Source: a virus
IMG/VR virus record: IMGVR_UViG_3300032213_001756
Span: 1-50,247 of that record
Length of the DNA stretch: 50,247 nt
Reading direction: 5' to 3' (one strand)
This document shows positions 1 through 9,329 of the stretch, piece after piece. The notes under the pieces were generated by a model. It saw nothing but the letters and a program-made list of their open reading frames with translations. It searched no databases and was not told where the DNA came from. Position 1 is the first letter of the stretch, and each line of letters begins with the position of its first letter. The position numbers were made by a program, and so were the translations under genes.

Positions 1-47
1 ACTTGTGGTTTAGTTAAATCCTCAACAATTCCAGTTAATAGTATCAT
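1..47 (-). CDS. Start of an unidentified gene, cut by the window edge
   Basis: Reading leftward from an ATG at 47 the frame stays open to the window edge and gives about 15 residues beginning MILLTGIVEDLTKPQ. It begins just after the terminator that closes the tail sheath gene, with a TATTTATA element 4 bases before the ATG. In T4 the tail tube gene (gp19) follows the sheath, but these few residues do not show whether this is the same gene. No strong Shine-Dalgarno sequence is visible. The call rests on position and the open frame only. Confidence 0.45.
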   Translation of the reverse strand, partial: MILLTGIVEDLTKPQ

Positions 48-51
48 AATA

Positions 52-59
52 TATAAATA
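52..59 (-). promoter_or_regulatory. TATTTATA element before the left-edge gene
   Basis: The minus strand reads TATTTATA here, between the terminator at 72-102 and the ATG at 47. The same octamer occurs in front of several other genes in the window and in front of the tmRNA, so it is a candidate phage promoter. The role is inferred from recurrence only. Confidence 0.4.
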
Positions 60-71
60 TACCCAACAAAT

Positions 72-102
72 AAAAAACCCCGCTTATTTCTAAGCGGGGG
101 TT
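72..102 (-). terminator. Rho-independent terminator after the tail sheath gene
   Basis: A stem CCCCGCTTA / TAAGCGGGG with a 4-base loop (78-99) is followed on the minus strand by a run of T residues. It lies 22 bases past the sheath stop codon, so it ends the leftward sheath transcript. Confidence 0.85.
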
Positions 103-123
103 CGTTATTATATTTACGTTAGA

Positions 124-3100
124 TTAGGAACTAAAACTAGCACCTGTTGGTAGAATGTTGAAATCGAGGATAATGAATTCAGCAGTTCTAGTTGGTTGGA
201 TGAAGATTTGTCCGTAAAGAACATTACGATCAATCAAGTCAGGAGTATTGTTTTCATCATCCATTTTGACTTGGAATGCGTAGATACCGTTACGTTGTTG
301 TACTGATTCCAAGTATGGATTTACAATACTCAAGAAACGATTTCTTGTAGAAGAAACGTTTTGTTCGAATACCAAGTAGTTGCTTGAACTTGCGATAAAC
401 TTCTTCAAGTTGATCAACAAACGACGTACATTGATACGATCCAAAGCGCTTGGGGCGATTTGTAGAGTCTTTTGACCCCATACACAAATACCTTGGCCAG
501 GGAATGCTGCGATTGGATTTACACGGCCTTCGTACAAGGTATCACGTTCACTGTGAGTTACACGATCAAGTACTTGTACTGCGGTTGGAATACCACCACG
601 GTTTAGACCGGCAGGAGCGTACCATTCAGCAGCGGAGTTATCGTTAGCAGCGTAAACTGCTGGCAATACTACTGAAGGAGGAACACTAATAATCTTGTTG
701 GTATTAGTATCTAGAATCTTAACCCAAGGATAATAAGTACCTACATAGTTACTGTCAATGTCTGCGACACTGTTGATAGCAGCATCGATCAATCCTACAG
801 TTTGATTACTTGCTGGGAATACTACGTTATCCATGATGTAGAAACAATCTTGACGAGTTCCACACATATCAATTACCAATTCGGTAACATAACTGTGTAG
901 AGAACGGAAGATACCAGGCAACACGATCAAATTAATATCAAATTCATCTGCGTTACCTAGAGCAGCAATACATTGTTTGTAAGCAATACTACCTGGACTA
1001 TTAATGTTTGTACAATCTAGACCTTGAGTGTTGCCTGGAGTAATGTTACTACCAACATTGATTGGAATTGCTGGCCATTGACCTTCAAATCCACCTTGGA
1101 ATCCAAGTACGAACTTACGTAGTTTTACATATGTAGATTCATTCACAGCGTCATAAACACTTGGAATACTACCGCTCAAGCTTGGGTTTAGTAATGAACC
1201 AGTACTTGCTGATGTACCTTGAGCATAATATTTAGCGGTAGATGTACCGTAAACTTTATCTTCAAGATCGAAGTCGATATTCAAACCATTACTATCGGTG
1301 CTACCATAGTATGGCAATGGATTGAAATATTGTTTAGTGTTGTTATCTACACCAACTCCAAAAGAAGAAGTTGGATATAGAGATTGAATTTCGGAATCAG
1401 TTCCTGGAACTGCACCGAATACAGTGCCAGATGGATACTTACCAGGAGCTAGACCGTAAATACTTGCTTTACTATATTGTACGTATGGCACATAGATGTT
1501 TGCAGTACTATTGATCGGAGTACTATAAGATTCAAATCCATATGGTATACAAACAACTGGATATGCTACATCAGACATTTCGATTCTGATATATCTACTC
1601 AAGTTAGCATAAGTACCATATTGAATGATCTTACCAGCATAAGTAATATAAGCATATCTATCACCAATTCTACGTGCAATAAAGTTTGCACTGTCTGGAT
1701 CTAGATTCAAGTTTTGGAAGATTTCCAAATACTTAGGTTTCTTATCAGTATCACTATAAGCACGAACACCTAGAGTAAATGAACCCCAATCGCTTCCTGG
1801 AACTGTACCAGCCAACTTAACGTTGCTAATTTCAATCTTGTATTTCTTGTTACTCAATGTACCATCACTCAAAGTGTGAGCTTTAAACAATTGGAACTTA
1901 GTTGGAACAGCAGCTTCGTTTGCACTACCTTTGAATGGAGCAATCTTTTGTGAATATACCCATGGAGTATAAGCGTTTGTGATACCAAATTGACTATCTC
2001 CAGCATTTAAATTGGTACTATATTGATCAACAAACTTTAGAGGTTCGCCTACGATTGTACTTCCAGATAGACTATTAGTACCAACTTGCAATCTCCAACC
2101 CAAAGTACTGGTCTTTTCAGCTACGAACTTCTTGATACTGTCTTCAAATAGAACATAGTTGTAAGCAGCTTCAACTTTTTGACCGGCAATTTGTTTGTCT
2201 GGATTTCCAACAGTTGGATCGATTCCGAATACATCTTTAATATAGTTATTATCATTTTCATTTAGACTGAAATCATAATATCCATATGTACCGGAAGAAA
2301 CACTGCCATTTGGATTTGAGAAACTATATCTCAAAGCCAAGTTATAAACGTTTTCGTTTGGATTAATCAAGTTCTTATATGGGAATACGCTACTTGTTAA
2401 TTGACTTAATGTTGTACCATTAAATCCATACACTTCATAGTCGTTACTAAATTGTGTAGAAGCATTTTGGGTATTTGCTAACACTGCCAATATCATTTTT
2501 TGACGACCGTCGATGACAGGATTACATGGATCTATACCTTGGTTACTATCATTTACGGTAAAGTTTCCATTATATTTAGCAAAATTACCACTGATTACAC
2601 CTTTAAGTTGTAGACCAGCAACACATGTTCCTGAACCACGTAAAGACTCAACGCTACCACTTATGAGTCTCACAGTGTTACTGGAAACATTCAATACATC
2701 TGGGTCATAATCAACTATTACATTTCCAGCTGTATTTCCGAAGTAAGAACTAGAAAATAGAGCTACTGTAGTTGTGCTTTCAGCGAATGCTGTAGAAATT
2801 GCAGTTTCGGCACTTACATCTTGTGCTTGTACACTAGAACTTAGATAGTAATATGGATAACTTGAATTACCTGGTGCGCCTTTCTTAGTGAATAAAATAG
2901 GACCAATACTACCCAAATTGAGTTGTTGACCGGCGTATAATACGCTACCACTTAGTGTTCCTGTGCCATCTGTTGATGCCGCGTTTACTAAACTTGTAGC
3001 AGCTACAGATCCGAATTTTACATTAATTGCACCGCTCAATGACAATCTCGAATTGTCTACACGGAACTCATAACTTCCTGTAGATTTAGCTAAATTGTAA

Positions 3101-4080
3101 GTAGCCGAAGAGAAATTAGTTGTTTGATTACTTGGCAGTTTAGCAAATACTAATCCGTATGTAATAACATTTCCGCTTAATGTATATGAAGCGGTCAAAT
3201 AACTATAATACGGATAGGTTGTAGAATATGGAGCGTTATTTTGAGTACCAGCAACATTTCCAAATGTATTTGTATCAAATACCAATGAATCTGTAGTTGC
3301 ACTCTGAGATAAAGATCCTGAAAAACGTGATTTTTGGAAATCAAAATTTGCCAAACTATAGTTAGTTGTTTTGCCTACTGTAAAATTACGTCTTTGTACA
3401 GATGCGGTAAATTGATTGTAATAATCGGTAGTGGTTATTTTTAATACTTTACCTTTACTTCCAGAAGAAGCCAATGAACTTGATAGTGATAAATAATATG
3501 GCAAACTACTAATATTATTCAATAAAAACGATGAAATTTCACTGGTAGATGCTTTGGTTACTGTAATTTTACCATTTAATCCAATAAAATTATTTTTTCC
3601 AACAGCTGTGTTATTACTACCAGATGAATACAACACAGAACTACTTTGTTGATAATTAATATTGGTAGTATAACTAGTATCATCCAAATACATGAATGAT
3701 GATGTTGTAATAGCACCTGCGTCTGATCCACGGTCCCATCGGCCTGGTTGAGCATAAACAATCAATGGACTCTTTTGCCAATAACCGGTTAGACCACCTA
3801 CACGAACAACTGTAACGATACCTTGTTGTTGTAGATATTCTTTAGCGGTATATGGACCGTAATATACTCCGTCAGCTAAACCGAAAGTACTTTCTAAAGT
3901 AGCTACTTCGGAAATTGTTGCTGGGAAGAATGCTGGTCCGTCAGCAAATGGAGCTACTATAGCTCCACCTATATTTGCGACACCTTGTGCTAGTGCCGAA
4001 AGATCGTTTTCACGGGTAAAAACCCCTGGACTTACTATATTTTGTGTTGGTGCGAATGTTCCACCTTCTTGTATTGGCAT
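124..4080 (-). CDS. 18: Contractile tail sheath protein (T4 gp18-like), strongly enlarged
   Basis: This is the sheath subunit that stacks around the tail tube and contracts during infection. The first ~110 residues (NIVSPGVFTREND near the N-terminus, then AKEYLQQQGIVTVVRVGG) and the last ~300 residues (DRINVRRLLINLKKFI, NRFLSIVNPYLESVQ, GQIFIQPTRTAEFIILDF) match the conserved core of T4-type sheaths. At 1318 residues it is about twice the T4 length of ~659. The excess lies in a Ser/Gly/Tyr-rich middle part (~residues 110-900) in which a PYY-containing segment recurs about three times, suggesting repeated beta-rich inserted domains facing outward. GAAAGGA 11 bases before the ATG is a good ribosome site. 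It is the last gene before a terminator, and the upstream neighbour is the glycan gene module. Identity is firm; the role of the insertion is unknown. Confidence 0.93.
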   Translation of the reverse strand: MPIQEGGTFAPTQNIVSPGVFTRENDLSALAQGVANIGGAIVAPFADGPAFFPATISEVATLESTFGLADGVYYGPYTAKEYLQQQGIVTVVRVGGLTGYWQKSPLIVYAQPGRWDRGSDAGAITTSSFMYLDDTSYTTNINYQQSSSVLYSSGSNNTAVGKNNFIGLNGKITVTKASTSEISSFLLNNISSLPYYLSLSSSLASSGSKGKVLKITTTDYYNQFTASVQRRNFTVGKTTNYSLANFDFQKSRFSGSLSQSATTDSLVFDTNTFGNVAGTQNNAPYSTTYPYYSYLTASYTLSGNVITYGLVFAKLPSNQTTNFSSATYNLAKSTGSYEFRVDNSRLSLSGAINVKFGSVAATSLVNAASTDGTGTLSGSVLYAGQQLNLGSIGPILFTKKGAPGNSSYPYYYLSSSVQAQDVSAETAISTAFAESTTTVALFSSSYFGNTAGNVIVDYDPDVLNVSSNTVRLISGSVESLRGSGTCVAGLQLKGVISGNFAKYNGNFTVNDSNQGIDPCNPVIDGRQKMILAVLANTQNASTQFSNDYEVYGFNGTTLSQLTSSVFPYKNLINPNENVYNLALRYSFSNPNGSVSSGTYGYYDFSLNENDNNYIKDVFGIDPTVGNPDKQIAGQKVEAAYNYVLFEDSIKKFVAEKTSTLGWRLQVGTNSLSGSTIVGEPLKFVDQYSTNLNAGDSQFGITNAYTPWVYSQKIAPFKGSANEAAVPTKFQLFKAHTLSDGTLSNKKYKIEISNVKLAGTVPGSDWGSFTLGVRAYSDTDKKPKYLEIFQNLNLDPDSANFIARRIGDRYAYITYAGKIIQYGTYANLSRYIRIEMSDVAYPVVCIPYGFESYSTPINSTANIYVPYVQYSKASIYGLAPGKYPSGTVFGAVPGTDSEIQSLYPTSSFGVGVDNNTKQYFNPLPYYGSTDSNGLNIDFDLEDKVYGTSTAKYYAQGTSASTGSLLNPSLSGSIPSVYDAVNESTYVKLRKFVLGFQGGFEGQWPAIPINVGSNITPGNTQGLDCTNINSPGSIAYKQCIAALGNADEFDINLIVLPGIFRSLHSYVTELVIDMCGTRQDCFYIMDNVVFPASNQTVGLIDAAINSVADIDSNYVGTYYPWVKILDTNTNKIISVPPSVVLPAVYAANDNSAAEWYAPAGLNRGGIPTAVQVLDRVTHSERDTLYEGRVNPIAAFPGQGICVWGQKTLQIAPSALDRINVRRLLINLKKFIASSSNYLVFEQNVSSTRNRFLSIVNPYLESVQQRNGIYAFQVKMDDENNTPDLIDRNVLYGQIFIQPTRTAEFIILDFNILPTGASFSS

Positions 4081-4172
4081 AATTTTAATATCCTTTCAAA
4101 GTTATATTTAATCTATAAATATAAACAAAAAAATCGAAGATGAAACTATTTATTATATCTTTTATTATTTTA

Positions 4173-6275
4173 TTATAATTCTTGTATAACTCGGTCAATT
4201 TGTTCTTTTACCATATCAAATGATATCTTTTTACTACATTCAAACTGTCTAATTGTATTTTTGTGTTCCGGACACCAATTCCAATCGCCTGGGTTAAATT
4301 TATGATTCTGGTTATTCCAACATCCGTTACACACAGATTCATTAATAATCCGATATGGAGTTTCAAATTCAGCAAATTTTTTAGAAAACCCACTTATTAA
4401 TACCACTTTTTTATTTAGCGACCATGTTAACCAACTAATTCCCGATCCCAATCCTATAAAAAATTCACAATTGAAAAGCCAATTAATTGCTTCATCTAGT
4501 GTATTGGTTTTTGGATGTAAAACATTATTTAACTGTTTTAAATCCATATAATTGAGTGGTTCTTTTTGTATAACAACTACCTTATATCCCAAAGAATTTA
4601 AATAATCTACAGTTTTTTGCCATCCTCCATCATTTTGCCAATGTTTAGCGCCAGCTGTTGACGCGGTTGATATACAGACATATTTTTCATTTAATGGACG
4701 TATATTATTTTTTATGACAGCTTTTGCTCTAATATCAACGTACTCTAATCCTAATATATCTGATGCAGTTTTTTGTAAATTAATAGTTCGATTATCGTTA
4801 GGCGTTAAATTTCTATCATTCGGATCGAAATATCCTAATTTGTATGTAGCTAAATAATCAATATTATTGATTTCGCCATAATTAAAGAAATTTAAATTTT
4901 TATAATTTTCTTGAAATAAGTCTTTGTTTGGCGTATAAAAATCTACAATACAATTATTTTTTTTCTGAAATAAATCAACAATTGGTGTCCATGCAATATA
5001 ATCTCCTAATGACGGCGATTCGTTAATAATTTTTACACGTTGGTTATTTAAATCTAATTTGTTAAGAAATGTGATATTACTTTCTAAGTCGGTAATGTTA
5101 ATGGTATAATCAATAAAATATTTTAACGATGTACTTGCCCACATATTATTGGACAATTCTGTTTCATATATACAATTATTTGTTTTATTATCGATAAACT
5201 TTACGTGATATTGTTTAGAAACATTTCCTAAAATTTCAACTTTACAACCATTGTTATAGTCTATATTGAATTGATTCGACGATTCTAAAGACGGTTTATG
5301 ACTTATTTCAGTAATTCGGTATATATAATTTAAAACTTCATCCATATATGGTGTGTAATTTTTTACAATATCATTTATTATGAAATCCCAATTTTTTTCT
5401 TTCACGGTTTGTATCGAATCTATTTTATATTTTTCATAGTTAAGTATAACTTCTTTTAAATCTTCAACTACTCTATTTACATTTCTCGACGACTTTTTTA
5501 AACCTAACAATTCATTATTATCTTCCAGTGTCGCAATTACAGGCATTCCACAACTCATAGCCTCTAACAATGTAAGATTTGGATGTCCCGCTTCTAAATC
5601 TGATAAATGTAAAAATATAGTATGACTTTGATATAGATCTAACAAATCTTTTTCGTTTAAATCAAACAAACACGTAAGCTTATCATATTTAAAATCAAAC
5701 GAATCAAAGAAGTTTTTATTATTCGATGGACCTGCAACCGTGATTGGTAATCCAAGTTGTGCAGCTGCTTTTATAGCAAACCCGAATCCTTTTCTATCAT
5801 GTGTATTATCATGTCCAATTCCGTTATTTGCAACACATAGTAACTTGTGTCCTGTAAAAGGTTTATCTACATATTGAAAATACTGATTGTTAACACCGTG
5901 ACTTTGATAAACCACATTCGGTAAGTCAAAATATTCTATTAAATATTTAGCTGGTACGAACGATTTAACCGAATATTTCATAGCGTCTCTATTTTGTTTA
6001 TAGATCCAACTATCTTTACCATAAATGTAGGTATGATGATCGTGACAAGTAAAATAATACTTCATTCCACGTTGATGTGCTTCTAAAGCTAGATTTGCCA
6101 TGTGTATGTGAATCACATCATATTTTGAAGGATCTATATCATTTAGATACAATATATCACATGTATGCCCTTGTTTTTCGAGTGAAAGTTTATATTCCCA
6201 AATAATTTTTTCTACTGCTCCCCAACCGTTGGGTGGAATTGGTAAAATGCCAGGATGTACTTGTACTATTTTCAT
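4173..6275 (-). CDS. Two-domain glycosyltransferase: GT4 fused to autotransporter-type O-heptosyltransferase (Aah/TibC-like)
   Basis: Residues ~1-320 are a GT-B family 4 glycosyltransferase: NGWGAVEKII near the N-terminus, an HDHHTY segment, and DLEAGHPNLTLLEAMSCGMPV (227-246) in the nucleotide-sugar binding region. Residues ~340-700 resemble GT9-like heptosyltransferases of the autotransporter strand-loop-strand O-heptosyltransferase family: ESPSLGDYIAW at ~419-429, a FIGLGSGISWLTW segment at ~606-618, and a terminal four-cysteine cluster (C649, C652, C668, C680). The cluster includes CNGCWN and GDWNWCPEHK, which resembles the iron site of TibC. Family members transfer heptose from ADP-heptose to serines of adhesins. 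All four cysteines are present, so the domain looks intact. The gene ends the glycan module, 5 bases after the preceding stop. The acceptor is unknown; fibre proteins or host surface are both possible. The fold assignment is strong, the donor sugar is inferred. Confidence 0.8.
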   Translation of the reverse strand: MKIVQVHPGILPIPPNGWGAVEKIIWEYKLSLEKQGHTCDILYLNDIDPSKYDVIHIHMANLALEAHQRGMKYYFTCHDHHTYIYGKDSWIYKQNRDAMKYSVKSFVPAKYLIEYFDLPNVVYQSHGVNNQYFQYVDKPFTGHKLLCVANNGIGHDNTHDRKGFGFAIKAAAQLGLPITVAGPSNNKNFFDSFDFKYDKLTCLFDLNEKDLLDLYQSHTIFLHLSDLEAGHPNLTLLEAMSCGMPVIATLEDNNELLGLKKSSRNVNRVVEDLKEVILNYEKYKIDSIQTVKEKNWDFIINDIVKNYTPYMDEVLNYIYRITEISHKPSLESSNQFNIDYNNGCKVEILGNVSKQYHVKFIDNKTNNCIYETELSNNMWASTSLKYFIDYTINITDLESNITFLNKLDLNNQRVKIINESPSLGDYIAWTPIVDLFQKKNNCIVDFYTPNKDLFQENYKNLNFFNYGEINNIDYLATYKLGYFDPNDRNLTPNDNRTINLQKTASDILGLEYVDIRAKAVIKNNIRPLNEKYVCISTASTAGAKHWQNDGGWQKTVDYLNSLGYKVVVIQKEPLNYMDLKQLNNVLHPKTNTLDEAINWLFNCEFFIGLGSGISWLTWSLNKKVVLISGFSKKFAEFETPYRIINESVCNGCWNNQNHKFNPGDWNWCPEHKNTIRQFECSKKISFDMVKEQIDRVIQEL

Positions 6276-6280
6276 AAAAT

Positions 6281-7045
6281 TTATCTAGAAGAAACATTTA
6301 AATCGTATGCACTTATGTCTCCTATATGTTTACATATTTCATTAACGTGACAAAAACTTTTATATAATTTGGCAAATCTAACCGCAAATTCAAGTTCAAA
6401 AGAACCATCAACCTCGTCAAACTGTTCTAATTTTTCTAATTTTTTGACATCGTGTAATCCTGGTCTGAATCCAAAGTATGGCCAATTGATATATTTACAC
6501 CAATAAGAAGGATCTGGATTTTTTCTCATAATAACCTCGTCAAAAAATAATCCGTCACATAATGGTCTATCTTTTAAGTAAAACCATTCCCAAAAATTTC
6601 CTTGAATATTAATTTCACCTACTTCTTTTGGAATTTCTCTTTTTTCTTGTGAAAAACCAACTAAGGCTACATCTTCTTTATCATTCAGTAGTTGTATAGC
6701 TTCGCCGATAAAAAACTCAGACACATATTCAAAATCGTCTTCTGTGTGAAAAACATAATCTATAGATAGATTTGAAATGTCTTTTTTCCACAAATTCATA
6801 ATTTCCTTGTGTCTTTTTTTCGTATTAAAAGTATTTTCCGAGAAAAAGTTTGTAATAATTTTTTTATTGCCAAAAATCTCCAGTAGTGTTTTTAACATTT
6901 CGATACGATCTTCCGATTTAGAATTATCGTCATACCAAATTATTAAATCGATTATATCTTTATCCTTGCAATATTTGTGAAAAGATGTTAATGTTTTTTT
7001 AAAATGTTCGGGTCTTTTGCAAGATGTTATAGTTAAAGCTTTCAT
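6281..7045 (-). CDS. GT-A type glycosyltransferase (family 2-like)
   Basis: This 254-residue protein has the layout of a nucleotide-sugar transferase with the GT-A fold. It opens with a short strand and the TSCKRPEHFKKTLTSF segment, has WYDDNSKSED at ~37-46, and an acidic HTEDDFEYV motif (E102, D103, D104) in the place of the metal-binding DxD. The second half (FWEWFYLKDRPLCDGLFF, PYFGFRPGLHD) should form the acceptor side. Its ATG overlaps the stop of the upstream glycosyltransferase by one base (TGATG), so translation is probably coupled. It belongs to the six-gene glycan module. No signal peptide or membrane helix is visible, so a cytoplasmic enzyme is expected. Donor and acceptor cannot be read from the sequence. 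Confidence 0.75.
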   Translation of the reverse strand: MKALTITSCKRPEHFKKTLTSFHKYCKDKDIIDLIIWYDDNSKSEDRIEMLKTLLEIFGNKKIITNFFSENTFNTKKRHKEIMNLWKKDISNLSIDYVFHTEDDFEYVSEFFIGEAIQLLNDKEDVALVGFSQEKREIPKEVGEINIQGNFWEWFYLKDRPLCDGLFFDEVIMRKNPDPSYWCKYINWPYFGFRPGLHDVKKLEKLEQFDEVDGSFELEFAVRFAKLYKSFCHVNEICKHIGDISAYDLNVSSR

Positions 7046-8781
7046 CAGTTAAAATAAATTATTGATTTTGGTTTTGTAATTTCTTCTGTAAAAATTAACT
7101 TTTCATTTTCGAAAACCCCAATAGATTTTATATTTTTTGGAATATATTCAAATGTCCAACTATCTCTACCACCTAAACTTTGATAAACAGTGTATTCTGT
7201 ATTGTCGTCTAATTTTATTACTACATTTCTTGATCGTATATAATCAGAGTAATTATAAGATAACAATACATAATTATTTTGTTCAATAAAATTGCCATTT
7301 TCATCTTTTTTACAATTTGTATAAACTTTAGTTGAACAAAAATTATATTTCTTTTCCAAATTACATGTTGATACCTCGGTATTCCATATAGTATCCGAAA
7401 AATCTTGAAACATCAAATGTCCATCACGTAATATTACGTCTTCTGAATCGTGAAAGTTTAAATACATGAATTCTTCTGCCATAATAAAAGTATTATTATT
7501 GTTATATTTTTTAATGAATTCATCATAATCACGTTCTCTGAAAATATTATGACATTTGTTCAAAAAGTATTCTATATCACAGTAGTAATAATGAAATGAA
7601 AAATCGGGCGGAGCATTATTTCTATTTATATAAAATAACCCTCTCTTATTTTCATTAAAACACATTACATCCACCTGTTTTATCCAGTCCAAAGATTTTT
7701 CTCCAAACAAATCATCTACTTCAAATCTTTGAAAATGAGTATAACCAAGTGTTTTAACAATCGTGAGTGATCTAAATATATTTATTAATACAGAAAGACC
7801 GTGCCTTTGTAAATGTGGCACTACTTCATTGATAGAAAACCACCCCATAGATTTATAAAACACAATATCACTGTGTACGTATTTATCATTTGTAAATAAT
7901 CTATTATTAGAATCATAAAAAATATAATCTACTAAACAACTAATATCTTTATCTACAGTAGTATTTGTAATTAAAAATATATCTTTCCCCAATTTTCTTA
8001 AACGTTCAATTGCTAAAATTAATTTTTCTTTTATTTCATTCTTATAAACAAAACAATCTATGATTGATATTGTTCGATTTGTATATCGTTTTTTAATCTC
8101 ATTTAATGTTTCATCGTGTTTTTTTCTTTTGGTATCTTCATCAAAAGCTGTAATCATTCCTGTATTAGTAATTCTATAAACTCCAACACAATGATTCAAA
8201 TCACATTTTGCTGGTCCGTGTACCAGTATTTCACAATTTATTGCCCAATCTGGATACGGTAATTCTTCCATCCAGTTTTTTATTATGTTTTTATAGTTTC
8301 TAAATACTCTACCAAAACTAACATAATTTGTATAAAACATGTCTTGCAAATGAATTTCTGTTTTTAAACCTGTAAGAAATCCATGTTCTGGATTAAATTT
8401 ATTATTTTCAAAATATCTATACCCAGAACAATATAATGAATATGTTTTATTTAAATCTAAAAAGTCTACTGCTCTTTGATAATAATTCGTATCTGATAAA
8501 TAATCGTCGCCGTCCAAAACAGCAACATATTCTCCTGTTGCAGTTTCTAATAGAATATTTAAATTATTAACGGCTCCTATATTAACATCAGGAAGTAATA
8601 TTTTAACCTTGGAATGATTCGAATATTTTTTTATCAAAAGTTCTTGAGTTCCATCATTTGAAAAATCGTCTCTAACAATAATTTCGAAATCAAAATTAAC
8701 ATTTTGATTTAATATTGAATCTATACATTCTTCTATATAGTTTTTAAAATTAAAACACGGAATTATAACACTCAGTTTCAT
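7045..8781 (-). CDS. Family 2 glycosyltransferase with a large C-terminal domain
   Basis: Residues ~1-235 are a classical GT2 domain: KLSVIIPCFN at the start, EIIVRDDFSNDGT at ~33-45 for nucleotide binding, TGEYVAVLDGDDYLSD with the DxD at D90/D92, and a PDWAINCEILVHG acceptor-side segment. Residues ~236-578 form a second domain that I cannot assign. It contains VDYIFYDSNNRLF, LGYTHFQRFEVDDLFG and a beta-rich end. The length is well above the ~300 residues of a simple GT2. The start codon overlaps the upstream acetyltransferase stop by four bases (ATGA), and the stop overlaps the next start by one. It probably extends a glycan or transfers sugar to a protein in the cytoplasm. Substrates are unknown. 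Confidence 0.82.
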   Translation of the reverse strand: MKLSVIIPCFNFKNYIEECIDSILNQNVNFDFEIIVRDDFSNDGTQELLIKKYSNHSKVKILLPDVNIGAVNNLNILLETATGEYVAVLDGDDYLSDTNYYQRAVDFLDLNKTYSLYCSGYRYFENNKFNPEHGFLTGLKTEIHLQDMFYTNYVSFGRVFRNYKNIIKNWMEELPYPDWAINCEILVHGPAKCDLNHCVGVYRITNTGMITAFDEDTKRKKHDETLNEIKKRYTNRTISIIDCFVYKNEIKEKLILAIERLRKLGKDIFLITNTTVDKDISCLVDYIFYDSNNRLFTNDKYVHSDIVFYKSMGWFSINEVVPHLQRHGLSVLINIFRSLTIVKTLGYTHFQRFEVDDLFGEKSLDWIKQVDVMCFNENKRGLFYINRNNAPPDFSFHYYYCDIEYFLNKCHNIFRERDYDEFIKKYNNNNTFIMAEEFMYLNFHDSEDVILRDGHLMFQDFSDTIWNTEVSTCNLEKKYNFCSTKVYTNCKKDENGNFIEQNNYVLLSYNYSDYIRSRNVVIKLDDNTEYTVYQSLGGRDSWTFEYIPKNIKSIGVFENEKLIFTEEITKPKSIIYFN

Positions 8782-9329
8782 GACAAATATATATTCTTTC
8801 TTTTTTTAATAAATTTAGCAGGTGTGCCAGCGATAACATCAAATGGTTCTGTGTTTCTTTTTATCAACGAATGTGCCCCAACTGATGTTGCGTATTCTAA
8901 CACTACATTAGGCAATATAACACTATTACATCCAACAACACAATGTTTTTTTAGATAAATATTACCACATGTTACATTTTTGATAGAATCGTCCACAACT
9001 GAATTAGTAGCATATCCCTCGGTATAATCGTCATTAGACGTATATAATATGCATCTTGCAGAAGTACATGTAAAATCTTCTAAAGTTATATTACCTGAAT
9101 TGCCATAAAAATAACAACCAGCTGAAATGTGAACGTTATTTCCTATAGTTATTTTTGTATCTTTTCCCGCAATTAAAATACACTGTGCGTCTATTCTAAC
9201 GTTATTTCCTATAATAATATTACGTGAGTTGTGTAATATAACGTCATCAGATATTGACACATTTTCTCCAAATTGGATACCTGAATTTATGAGTTCTCTG
9301 GACAAATAATTTTTAAACTGTCTAATCAT
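8778..9329 (-). CDS. Left-handed beta-helix O-acyltransferase (hexapeptide repeat family)
   Basis: The 183-residue protein is built from hexapeptide-type repeats (ISDDVILHNSRNIIIGNNVRIDAQCILIAG, given here only as the repeat region ~26-55), continuing with KITIGNNVHISAGC and ending with the conserved loop and cap VGAHSLIKRNTEPFDVIAGTPAKFIKKR. This is the pattern of the WbbJ/LacA/CysE-like sugar O-acetyltransferases, which act as trimers and use acetyl-CoA. The start overlaps the aminotransferase-like gene by four bases (ATGA) and the stop overlaps the GT2 gene in the same way. In this context it most likely acylates a sugar of the glycan built by neighbouring enzymes. The acyl group and the sugar are inferred, not seen. 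Confidence 0.85.
   Translation of the reverse strand: MIRQFKNYLSRELINSGIQFGENVSISDDVILHNSRNIIIGNNVRIDAQCILIAGKDTKITIGNNVHISAGCYFYGNSGNITLEDFTCTSARCILYTSNDDYTEGYATNSVVDDSIKNVTCGNIYLKKHCVVGCNSVILPNVVLEYATSVGAHSLIKRNTEPFDVIAGTPAKFIKKRKNIYLS

Noticed and set aside
4081-4172. Terminator between the glycan module and the sheath gene
   Set aside because: The gap holds T-runs but I find no convincing stem before them, so readthrough from the module into the sheath gene remains possible.
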